Below are positions 54,670 to 64,000 of a DNA stretch of 64,000 bases, piece after piece (position 1 is the first letter of the stretch; every line of letters starts with the position of its first letter). The stretch comes from Tetraselmis striata (taxonomy: Eukaryota; Chlorophyta; Chlorodendrophyceae; Chlorodendrales; Chlorodendraceae): assembly GCA_006384855.1 (NCBI GenBank), contig VCJN01000132.1, positions 1-64,000 on the forward strand, read 5' to 3'. The notes beneath the pieces were generated by a model, which saw nothing but the letters and a program-made list of their open reading frames with translations, was not told the DNA's origin and did not search any database. Both the position numbers and the translations under genes were made by a program.

Positions 54670-57600
54670 ATGGGGAAGAAGGACAAGTCAGCTGCCAGGG
54701 GCAGTGGAAAGGACAGCAGCAACACGTGTGCCCATGTTCAGGTGTGGCGAGGAGTACACCGTGCTGTACGATGATGACAGCAGCTTCAGGGCAACAACAC
54801 CGTGCTACATAACCATGTATATGATAAACTATGTGTCTTAATCTGCCCGCCATTGTATCGCGCTGCATAGCCTGTGCGGGGACCGAGGCCCGCGACGCTA
54901 TATATGAAGTTGTCAGCCTCGAAGCAGGGAGAGGCCTGGGCCCTCCAGGGCTGAGGTGTGCCTCTCCACTGCCGGCGCCAGATTCTGGGAGCCGGCGGGG
55001 ACGTCGGCGGAGTGCCCTCTGTACTGCTCTTCTTCGACCACAAACGCTTCGTTTTCAACGTCCCGGAGGGCTTCCAGCGCTACGCGGCAGAAACAAAGCT
55101 GAAGCTGAACAAGGTGCGGCCGTCCCATTGCCGGCTGCCGCCCGGAGGCATAGCGCCCCGTATCAGGGCTGACAGCTTCACTGCGGCGGTGGCGGCGTTC
55201 GGGTAGGTTTCGGCGGTGCTCTTCACGCAGGCAACCATGGAGACGGCGGGCGGCCTGCCGGGGATGATCTTGACCATGAGCGACCCGGATGAGCCGATGG
55301 ACCTGTCACTGTACGGTGAGACACGCCCGGATGCGCTGCGCTGCTGCTGCCACCGCTGCGTCCATATCTTTGCTGAGCCGCCGTCACGGGGGGGGGGGGG
55401 GGGGGGGGGGGGGGGTCGCAGGTCACACGGCGCTGCAGCCGCTGGTGGATGCGATGGGGACGTTCATCTCCAAGTCGCAGCTCAGCAAGATCGGGAAGAG
55501 CTTCCTGGCGCAGTCGTCGGAGCAGCCGCTCTACGCGGACCCCAGCGTGGCCATCCACTCGGTCGTCCTTTGTGCTGCGGGAGAGCACCCAGCCGGGCCG
55601 CCCGCAGGAGGTGAGGGAGAGGCGCCGGGCAGCGAGGTTAGGCCGCCTGACGCCAAGCGCCACAAAGCATCGCACGCACCGGAGGAGGCGGCCCTGCGCG
55701 TGGGCGGCGCCAGCGACGCGGTGTGTTACATAGCCAAGCTGGCGGACATCCCCGGGAAGTTTATGCCCGAAAAGGCGGCGGCCCTCAATGTGCCCCGAGG
55801 CCCTGCCTATGCGCGGCTGGTGAAGGGGGAGGAGGTGGAGTCGACCGACGGGAAGACTGTCCGCCCTGAGCAGGTGGGCTGCCCCACCACATTGCCACCC
55901 CTTCACACGCCAAGGCCCTCCGCACATCCCACGGCTGTGCATCCTGCCGTGGTGCAGTGCCTCGGGCATCGACTCCCCTGCTGCCTGCTGGTAGGTGCTC
56001 GGCCCGGGGGTACCGGGCCCGCTGGTCATAGTGGCGGACTGCCCCACCGTGGCCCACATTCCTTCCCTCAAAGCCAGCATCACACGCTCCGGGCGCGCCC
56101 CATCTGCCGATTCGCCGCCCAGTGACAGCGACGCGGCGGGCTCGGTGTGCGTGATCCACCTGTCTCCACATCAGGTGACCAACCCCCCTCTCCCCCCAGC
56201 CCAAGCTTGGCGTGCATGCGGGTCATGGCGGTGCTCTCCACCTGGTTGTAACCTGGTGCATTTTGTGGCTTGCTGACAGCGCGTCGGGCATGGTGTCCCC
56301 AGGTGGTCGCGGAGGAGGCGTACCAGGGGTGGATGGACAGCTTCGGGAGCAGCGCAACGCACATTGTGGCGTGCGAGTGCAGCGGGGAGACGGTGATGCT
56401 GTCTGCTGCGCGGCTGCAGGCGACTTTGAACACAATCGACGCGCGCGCCTTCCCCATGCACGTCCCAACCAGCACCGGCGGTGTGCGCCCCCCCCCCCCC
56501 CCCCCCCCCCCCCCGCCATGCAAACCTCCTTCAGATGTTGCTGGGACGGGGCCCTGGCTGCGTTCAGCAAGGCATGCTGAGCGTGCTTGTTGTGCGGCAG
56601 GGCCCACCGACCTCCCGCCAAATCAGGTGGCTGGCAGGAACCTGCTCAAGTTCCACCTGAGGCCGGCCTCACGCATCGGGATTGACGCCACAGAAGTACC
56701 CAAAGCGTTGCAGTTCAGCGATATTGCCGAGGCCGTGAAGAGCGATCCCGAGGTGTGGCAAGTGCTGGAGCAGGCAAGCAAGGCATGCGCGGCGCACCAG
56801 CTGGAGCATGCACCCCCCGCCAGCATAGCGGTGCGTGCCCTGACCATCTTCGCAGGGTTGCCGTCAACCTGGGCGAGCGGTGCCCTGCTGCCATGCCCTG
56901 TGCTCACCTGCCACAGGCTGACCTCTGTCACTGCGCGCATGTCTCATGGCAGAACATCCCAAGGGATGAGTGTGAGATCACTCTGCTCGGCACCGGTTCT
57001 TCCATGCCCAGCAAGTACCGCAACGTCACGGGCATCCACGTCAACCTGTTTCAGCGTGGAGGAATGATGCTCGACTGCGGGGAGGACACCTACGGCCAGA
57101 TGGTCCGGCGATTTGGCTTTGACGCCGCCCGCGAGTGAGTGCTGCCGGGAAAGCCCGCTCTCCCCCGCGGGCACGCCGTCGCGGTGCCTGCAGTCTGCGG
57201 GATGTGTGCTGACACTGGCGTCCGTGTGGCGCGCAGGGCTGTTGCCAAGCTGAAGCTGATTTGGATCAGTCACATTCATGCAGACCACCACGTGGGCCTC
57301 GCGCGCCTCCTTCGCGTGCGGCAGGTGCGCCGAACGCGCATGCCCACACGCAGCCGCACGGTGGAGCGCCGGCCACGTGTATGAGTGTACGCTTGTGTGT
57401 CAGTTCCCCACAAGATTCACCTGGTATTGTGTGGTGCGGCGCGCTCCGCAGGCCATCCTGGGGCGCAGCTGCGAGCCCATTGTCCTGGTCGGCCCCAAGC
57501 CTCTCCGCCAAGTATTGGTGTCGCTCGGTAGGCTGGAGGCACTGAGCTATATGTGGGTGGACGGGATCAATCTGGTACCTCCGCACAAACTCCCAGGTCC

Positions 57601-58593
57601 CCCACCCCCCCCCCCCCCCCCACCCCCAACTTCCTCTCCACCCGCCCCGGGCCCGGGGCCTTCTTGCTGTATCCCGTTTGGGAGGTTTGGGGGAGCACAC
57701 ATCAGGTAGCACAAGAGAAAGGTAAGGGATAATGGGAGAGCGCTCGTTACTCGTGTCATTCTGCGACACCCGCCATAGCACTCACTTTAGATGTGCTGTC
57801 AGAGTGGCACGTGGCAGACGAGGAGGGCGTCGCAGCTGTGCGCCAGTCGCTGGAAGACCTGGGCTTGGCAACCATGCACAACGTCCGCGCGGTGCACTGC
57901 GCGCACGCCTGGGGGGTGGTGTTTCAGTCCAAGCGCGGGTGGAAAGTGTGCCCCCCCCCCCCCTTCCCATCCTCCACTGCATGCAGCTCCTGTCCTTTGG
58001 TTGCCCGCGCTCGCATGACCGCCGCCTGCGCCTGCCCGGGGGTACAAGATACCACTTCCTATGGGCTCAGAGACTGATTGTCCATTCACAGGTCGTCTTC
58101 TCCGGCGACACGCGGCCGTGCCCAGACATGGTGGAGGCCGCGAAGGGCGTGGATCTGCTCATTCACGAGGCGACCTTTGACGACGGTGAGGGCTGCGCAT
58201 GACATGAGCCATGTCACCGACGCTTCCGTGACCGGTTCTCATGCGGGTCGCTGCCGCAGTGTGAGGTACCGGAGTATGCGGTGCGGGGAGGATGGGCTGG
58301 GCGGGGTGGCTGATGCAGACACGCCGCTATGTGCAGACATGGCGGCAGAAGCTCTTGCCAAGCGGCACAGCATGACATCGGAGGCTGTCGGGGTGGGGGC
58401 AGAGGCTGGCGCGTACAGGACGTTGCTCACGCATTTCAGCCAGCGCTACCCGAAGATTCCTGTCATTGCGCCGTCCTTTCAGGACTCGACATGCATTGCG
58501 TTTGACATGATGTCCGTGAACCTGGCGGATGTGGCGCGCCTGCCTGCGCTGGTCCCGGTGATGCAGCACATATTCAAGGATGTCACGGAGTAG
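54670..58593 (+). CDS. ELAC2: tRNase Z, long form (ELAC2-type)
   Basis: The endonuclease removes 3' trailers from pre-tRNAs. Exons: 54670-54741, 54982-55113, 55207-55315, 55422-55873, 55995-56174, 56303-56480, 56601-56830, 56917-57134, 57237-57324, 57452-57596, 57791-57945, 58092-58185 and 58337-58593, about 769 aa with all phases closing. Exon 10 could instead stop near 57532; both options keep frame. The N-terminal half holds a degenerate beta-lactamase fold (VQILGAGGDVGGVPSVLLFFDHKRFVFNV, METAGGLPGMILT). The C-terminal half is catalytic: LLGTGSSMPSKYRNVTGI, LDCGEDTYGQMVRRFG, the metal motif SHIHADHHVG, FSGDTRPC, HEATFDD and LLTHFSQRYPKIP. Several introns contain poly-G/C runs. No clear transit peptide was seen, so nuclear/cytosolic action is likely; dual targeting cannot be excluded. 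Confidence 0.93.
55389..55415 (+). repeat. poly(G) tract just upstream of a splice acceptor
   Basis: A run of about 27 G ends 3 nt before TCGCAG, the acceptor of intron 3 of tRNase Z. A run this close to the acceptor replaces the usual pyrimidine tract. Confidence 0.8.
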
Positions 58594-58988
58594 GCGGGCG
58601 AGCGACACACCTTGATGATGGGCTGTGACTCAGCATGCGTGCCATGTTTCCTCGGAGAATGGAAGGGTATGATAATGCCGCAGCGGCGCTGCCCAACTGA
58701 TGGCGGCCTCAGCTGCCTTGCTTCGCTGCTGAGGCCTGTAGAGGCTCCTCCATCGGGATTACCCCAAGCATGCAGAGCACTGCCAGGTGCCGACCCAGCA
58801 GCATTGTTTCTGCTCCAGTGGCGCAGGTTGTGATTTTAAAAGCTGCTCCCCTAAAACCGCCAGGAGCGTAATCCCCCCGTTTGCCCCAGGCAACCCTCTA
58901 CAACCAACTGGTTAAATTGCCTGCCAAGCAAACCCCCCCCCCCCCCCCCTCCCCCCCTTCACGGGGAACTAGTGCGGAAGAAACAGTA
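58594..58988. other. convergent intergenic spacer
   Basis: The spacer lies between the tRNase Z stop and the reductase stop on the other strand. It contains a C run (about 58935-58958) and no gene. Confidence 0.5.
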
Positions 58989-61472
58989 TCACAGAGTGGA
59001 CTGCCACGGCTTGCGCCCCGCCTTCACCGCCCTGCGCACAACCTTGTCCCAGCTCCAGCGGTAGTACATTGCCACCAGGACCAGAATGGGCGCGAGCAGA
59101 AAGTTGAGCACGGCTGACCCTGGCGCGGGGGAGAGGCCTGCCATCTTGGCGGCCAGCAGCTCTTGCCCAAAGTCCGGAGCCGGGATGTGGTAGGCGCCCT
59201 GCCGGATGCCGTTCACGATGTGCTTTGCCACCTGGAGCCCACAGCCCGGGCCAGATTCAACGGGCTAGCATGAGCATGGCTTACGGGGCTCCGTGACTGT
59301 CATGCGCAGGTAGCGGCTCCGGCAGCAGGGGGGGGGCGGGGGGTATGGACCTTCTCTGCAGACAAGAGCGCCTCGCCCGCCGAGATCTCGGCGCATTCCG
59401 GAGGCTGCGCACCCAGGCGGGAAGCGGACATTAGGCGGCGGCATCAGAAATGGCGGCGGGACACAGACTGCTGCGGGGAGGGCGATGGACGCAACCCCGC
59501 CACGCAGGCAGCAGTACCTTGGTCAGGTTCTCTGTCTTGTAGCCCGGAGTGTCAGTGTCCGGCGGATACGAAATGCTGACCTCCACGCCGGTGTCGACAA
59601 ACTACCCACACAGAAACCAGCAATCAGCCAGGTCAGTCATACAGACATGACAACTGCCTGAGATGAACCCCGTGGGGACCCCGTGGAGTCGACGGACGCC
59701 GGGCTCTGGGTCGGCGGGTCGGCGGACGCAGGGCTGTGCAATGTAGCGACTACTGCGATTGATCTTTGCGGCTCTCTGGATTCCACACTTCTGCAACGGG
59801 TCTACTTGTATATATATGTATATCTATATATATGTATGTATGTGTGTGTGTATGTACACATATATGTATATATCCGGTCCTATTAGGGACAGGCACTGGC
59901 GAGGCCGGTGGCGCGCCAATGGGTACCAGAAAGAGGGCTGCTCTCCACCTGCCTGGACATGGCCAATCCCAACAAGCATGAGCACGGGCGCGTGCAAGCG
60001 TTCCGTCGCAGCTGGTCGCACCTCATTCCGCAGGCAGTCAGCCAGGCCTCGCAGAGCCCACTTGGTGGGCGCGTATGATGAGAAGCCGCTGAACCCCACC
60101 AGCGAAAGGCCGGATCCGATGATGGCAATGTGCCCCTTGGAGCGGGCCACCATCCCAGGTGCAGCGACCTGGACAGCGTGACAGCTCAGCACACGGCATC
60201 ACAGCACCCCCTCCCCCCTGGAGGTGTGTGTGTGGGGGGGGGGGGGGGGGGCTTCAACATAGGACCCCACAGCATGAACATATACGAACAGGTGATTCAG
60301 CTTCACTTCAAGTAGATAAAGATTATGCATTAGTGACCCCAAGAATAGGTGTGTACAGGCCTTCACATGCACAGCATCTGAGCACGTTCTAGGTGCTGAT
60401 TGTTTTAGCCCCCCCCCACCCCTCCCCCCGATGCTATGCAGCTGGTGACACAGATGCGGCAGTGCGGAGGCTTGGAATACGACTCTGGCAGTCCGGGTCA
60501 TGTGGTGCAGCTCACCTTGATGGTGTTGACGGTGCCCAGGTAGTTCACCCGCATAGTCTCCTCAAACACCGCTGCCGGCTGCTCCATGAAGTATCCTGTC
60601 GCCCGCATGGAGGAGGACATCATCTCAGATGATGCAATCATTGCCTGAAATGGATGGGTGGAATGCTGCACATGCATGTCCGGCCCACCTGGCTTGGAAT
60701 AGCCAGCATTGCAGATGAGAACATCAACCGGTCCCAGGCACGCCTCCGCTTGTCCGAGCGCCCGCTTGACCTACAAAGGGCGTTGGCAGGTGGGGATATG
60801 CCGATGGTCGCCATTGCCAAAATGCCAGGTGAGATGACCACGATGCAGACGGCTGACATTGTGGTAATAGCATGCACCTGCTCCAGCGAGGTGATATCTG
60901 CGGAAAAACAAGCAACCTTCCCGGGAAGGTGCAAACTGGACGCCAGTTCCTCCAGCGCCGCTTTGGCTGCGTCTAATTTACTCTGATGGAATCACACCAG
61001 GCACTCAGTTGCCGCAACCTACCCCAATGAGTGCACCGCTGACAATGCGGCCTCCTCCCACAGCAGCAGCATTTCATATGTGCCGTACCGATGAGCCCCT
61101 CAGGACCGGTACGAAGGGCCACTAGCAGTACCTGCGTGCGCGCCACGAGGGTGACGCTAGCGCCTTGCTTGAGCCAAATCTGCCCAGATGTCGGAGCAGG
61201 AGTGCCGGCGGGAGGCGGTTATTGGTGAGGACGGGGTGGGCGGTTCAGGCGAGCACAGCATCACTGGACTTGCCCCAGGCACTTCTGCCGAGTACCCCCG
61301 TCTCCCACAAGGTGCTGGGCTCTCTCACCTCCCCCATGCTGCGCCCGATCCCCTCAGAGCCGCCTGTGACCAGGATGTGCTTGCGGGCAGGGTTCATCCG
61401 GGGCTTGCCTCGGAGCAACCACATGGCCAGAGGCGCCGCGCCGAGTGCAAGCTGGCAAAATATGCACGCCAT
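58989..61472 (-). CDS. KDSR: 3-ketodihydrosphingosine reductase
   Basis: The enzyme reduces 3-ketosphinganine to sphinganine with NADPH at the ER, the second step of sphingolipid synthesis. Exons on the minus strand: 61472-61329, 61179-61132, 60982-60878, 60770-60689, 60595-60516, 60168-60022, 59601-59518, 59404-59351 and 59231-58989; 987 nt, 328 aa, all phases closing. It is a classical short-chain dehydrogenase: nucleotide motif TGGSEGIG near residue 40, NAGYSKPGYF, VNYLGTV, catalytic serine in IIGSGLSLVG and the YxxxK pair in SSYAPTKWALRG. SISYPPDTDTPGY matches the family's PPDTDTPG block. A hydrophobic N-terminus (LALGAAPLAMWLL) and a C-terminal membrane segment (LNFLLAPILVLVAMYY) fit ER anchoring. 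The gene is convergent with tRNase Z. Plant homologues are called TSC10. Confidence 0.93.
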
Positions 61473-62039
61473 GCTTGGTGGGGCTGCTGCTGGTGTTTGG
61501 GCGAGGACCTAAGCACGCTGTCGGCCCGCAGGCGGATCGCACGGGTCGCGGCGAATCTTGCGCTTCGCTGGCGTGCCACTAAACCAGTCGGCGATGGCAG
61601 GAGGGGAGCAGGTCGATAGCCGGAATCAGTGATCGTGGTGACCCCGTTAGTGGTTGGCGACGCTACCGAGTCTGACCCTCGTGTCTGACCTCGACGACAG
61701 TGGCACAGCGCGCACCAGCGTGTGATGTAAAGTAGTTTGGTTACACGCACGGGGGAGAGTCGGTTGAATGTCAAGTAGCGACTACCCTAGTAGTGTAGTC
61801 GCTACTACGGGCGGAAAGCAGGGTGGCTGAAGAGCCGTCGATTACTTTTCTCTTGACGCTCGTTCTCCCTGTAACCAAAAAGACAAAATTACTTTTGTTG
61901 ACAGGCGGGAGAGCGTCAAGAGAATACACGGCTGGTAAAGTACCGAGGAAGGAAAAAGCCTACAGGCGTCGATCGGCGCGATGCGGGATGATGACAGCGC
62001 AGAGCCACGCGTACGGTACCGTGTTTGAATAATGATGAT
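61473..62039. other. promoter side of KDSR and a foldback
   Basis: No gene. The part nearest 61473 is the likely promoter and 5' UTR of the reductase. The foldback at 61848-61924 lies further out. Confidence 0.4.
61848..61924. repeat. 14-bp perfect inverted repeat (foldback)
   Basis: TTCTCTTGACGCTC (61848-61861) pairs exactly with GAGCGTCAAGAGAA (61911-61924), with further inner pairing of CTCCCTGT and ACAGGCGGGAG. Part of the loop recurs near 1161-1182. Confidence 0.7.
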
Positions 62040-62275
62040 TACATGTGCTAGCTGCAATATTCAAGAAATCCATGCAGAAATCCAGAAGAAAATCCAGCTA
62101 CGGGCCACACGAGGCGGGAACCGCCATGACAGCCACCGATCAGGCATCGCCACCAGCCAGCCGCCGCTCCACGCAGTAGGGACGCTCTCCCCAGCACACA
62201 ATCCCGGGCCACTCCAATAGCGGCACTAGGCCGAATGTGATGTGAAGGCGCCGACAGGAAAGGGGCTTCGAAGTA
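62040..62275 (-). repeat. dispersed ~235-bp repeat, copy 2
   Basis: Reverse-oriented match to 52275-52515, starting at TTACATGTGCTAGCTGC, a LINE-B-like tail. Confidence 0.6.
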
Positions 62276-62359
62276 GAGGTCTCGCAGCAAGGAGCGGAAG
62301 TGGGGGGGTCCAACCCATAACGGGGCGCCACGGGCGTGCAACAGACCCAGCGACCCAGA

Positions 62360-62555
62360 CCCAGATCCGCCGCCAGCTCGGTCGCGTCCCCTTCCGCCTA
62401 ACGTAGAACGCCAGCAACGACGTAAGACGCCGGTGTCCAGCCCGCGTTGTTCCGCCCAGCGCCAGATCCGCCGCCAGCTCGGCCGCGTCCCCTTCCGCCG
62501 AACGTAGAACTCCCAGCAACGACGTGAGACACCGGTGTCCAGCTCACACTGCTCC
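62360..62555. repeat. ~105-bp tandem duplication
   Basis: GATCCGCCGCCAGCTCGG(T/C)CGCGTCCCCTTCCGCC...GACACCGGTGTCCAGC-type sequence occurs at about 62365 and 62466, with few differences. Confidence 0.6.
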
Positions 62556-62837
62556 TCCGCGGCAGTGGCAGCACGGGCGGGGCCAAGGCTACCAAGGCGC
62601 CACCCGTGCACGATCCCCGCCCCCATGCCCAGCCGGGGGTGGAGGCGGAGGAAGGGCCCGCGATTCCGAGGCCCGAGGACGGTCGTCGGGCCCGCCCAGG
62701 CGGTGGGTGGGTGGGTACCTGTGTATGTACCTGTTTGAATACCTGTGAGCATTTACTAAAAGCCCCCAACCGCTAAGGGTAAGGCCACTCAATAAGAATT
62801 GTTAGTGTGTTTTAGGTGCCATATCTCACTCAAAACA

Positions 62838-62839
<2 letters not shown>

Positions 62840-62868
<29 letters not shown>
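62840..62868. repeat. poly(G) tract, 29 nt
   Basis: Uninterrupted G run. Confidence 0.9.
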
Positions 62869-63105
62869 ATTTGGTAGCTGGCCCTGCATGGCGCAAAGTT
62901 TTGATGCTAGTAATTTCCGCTTTGCTTACCGGCTCCACCTAACCGCCGTACCGTACACACCGCACAACCCTCACCAACACTGCCGCCGCCAGCGCCGCCT
63001 CCGGCGCGGCTAGGCCGGCATGTAGCTGTCGGCCCGAGCGCAAATACTTATCAGTCTATTACGCCTACCTCACGTCGCCAGTCTTCGGCTTAGTTAGCTG
63101 ATACC

Positions 63106-63609
63106 ATGTCGGTATCCACCAGGCACACCGTGAAGGTGGAGGTGAAGTGGGACGGCAGGGCGTTTTCCGCCGCTAGGCCCGTGCTCTATCCCCTAAAGCA
63201 TGGTTGGCTATAAAGGCCCGTACCGTTCGCGGCATGCTAGAGTATGCATTGAATGACCCGGACCCTAGCCTGTCCTTTGAGCTCGTTGAACACATTGCAG
63301 TGGTCGTCGTGGAGCATGAGTTCAACTCGCCATCCTCAGGCAAGAAGAGGCGGCGTGTGACTGGCGAGTCCGGTGGCGGCCGCATGCTTTCATGACAACC
63401 CGTGGGATGTGATGGAAGAGGTGCCCACTCGGCACTTCAAGTTCGACGTGATGCTACATGATGTCCGACGCGCCCGCACTCGGGTGGCCGACACCACTGC
63501 CTTGCTGCTAGCAGCCCAAACCAGCAGCAAACGCATGCACTACCTTGCTGCAAGATCCCCCAGAGATGCGAAAGAGCGGCTTCACAACCTGATTCTGGAC
63601 TGGCTATAG
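63106..63609 (+). CDS. unrecognised gene or pseudogene
   Basis: An ATG at 63106 opens MSVSTRHTVKVEVKWDGRAFSAARP. The coding character then moves to another frame (ARTVRGMLEYALNDPDPSLSFELVEHIAVVVVEHEFNSPSSGKKRRRV) and back again at about 63375 (ACFHDNPWDVMEEVPTRHFKFDVMLHDV...ERLHNLILDWL) to a stop at 63609. The three pieces read as one charged protein with a basic KKRRRV patch. I cannot place clean introns at the frame changes, so a decayed gene is as likely as a real one. The family is unknown. Confidence 0.4.
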
Positions 63610-63818
63610 TAGTATGTAGTATGCCCATGTAGTATGCTTTCCTTTGCTCGAACTTGCTAGCCTGCCTGCCCTGCTTCATGCACTGCCTCCACGTAGTGTG
63701 CATTGTCCAGTCCCCTCCCCTCCCGCGAACAACCCTACACGGCCCGCGCTATCGGTTGCTCCCTCAGACCTACTCTCGGAACTCATTGCAGCCACTCCCG
63801 CCGCTGGTCGAGTAGGAC

Positions 63819-64000
63819 AAAGCGCTGCGGCCAGCCGTGTTCAGCAAGCATCGCATGTATGTAGCGAGTGAGACGCTGCTATCCAAGATCCATTTCATCC
63901 CCAGCCGGAAAAACTTCAGCATTGGCAAGGCTGCAAACAATAGGGGGCAGGTGCTTTGCGACGAGACAGACTGCAAGAAGCCGAGATGCATTTACTCCAC
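63819..64000 (+). CDS. exon of an unknown gene, cut by the window edge
   Basis: After a possible CGAGTAG acceptor the frame reads DKALRPAVFSKHRMYVASETLLSKIHFIPSRKNFSIGKAANNRGQVLCDETDCKKPRCIYS and stays open to the last base. The C-x4-C-x4-C cluster could bind zinc. It may belong with 63106-63609. No family recognised. Confidence 0.4.

Noticed and set aside
60595-60644. Alternative KDSR exon reading through from 60689
   Set aside because: The read-through keeps frame, but splicing to 60595 restores the family block NAGYSKPGYF with GT-AG borders, so the spliced form was preferred.

Overview
The window looks like nuclear DNA of a green alga, most likely chlorophycean. It is GC-rich and its genes have many introns. 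TGTAA polyadenylation signals lie at several 3' ends. It holds a chloroplast-type protoporphyrinogen oxidase and a probable axonemal (flagellar) protein, and a Kangaroo/PAT-like DIRS retroelement family of the kind known from Volvox. Long runs of G or C (20-38 nt) are scattered throughout. The species cannot be fixed from sequence alone.

Five host genes can be modelled exon by exon with all reading frames closing: an ER-type lysophosphatidic acid acyltransferase (1505-3337, +, 348 aa); a 373-aa protein that joins axonemal Mn-type repeats to an HSP70 substrate-binding domain (6062-3727, -); protoporphyrinogen oxidase (14914-17744, +, 572 aa); long-form tRNase Z (54670-58593, +, about 769 aa); and 3-ketodihydrosphingosine reductase (61472-58989, -, 328 aa). 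They form two gene blocks (1-18 kb and 54.6-61.5 kb) with unrelated housekeeping roles: lipid synthesis, cilia, tetrapyrroles, tRNA 3' processing and sphingolipids. Fragments of unknown genes lie at both window edges.

The first block is broken by a 5.1-kb DNA transposon (7414-12550). It has CAC termini, a 3-bp AGG target duplication, a three-exon 913-aa transposase-like gene and a convergent 446-aa zinc-finger ORF. It sits inside an older LINE copy, whose matching halves flank it. A stack of 5'-truncated LINE tails follows (13.3-14.6 kb).

The stretch from about 18.8 to 54 kb is a repeat-dense island. It holds LINE fragments of three families, a degraded second transposase-like gene with a 30/31-bp minisatellite, a ~370-bp satellite (23.1-24.2 kb), a degenerate ~400-bp satellite (40.7-43.1 kb), two related broken DIRS-type elements (30.1-34.2 and 47.1-51.1 kb), a very small LTR element (52608-52914), several perfect foldbacks and many poly-G/C tracts. 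No convincing host gene was found inside it. Together the features suggest a heterochromatic, possibly pericentromeric, retrotransposon nest.
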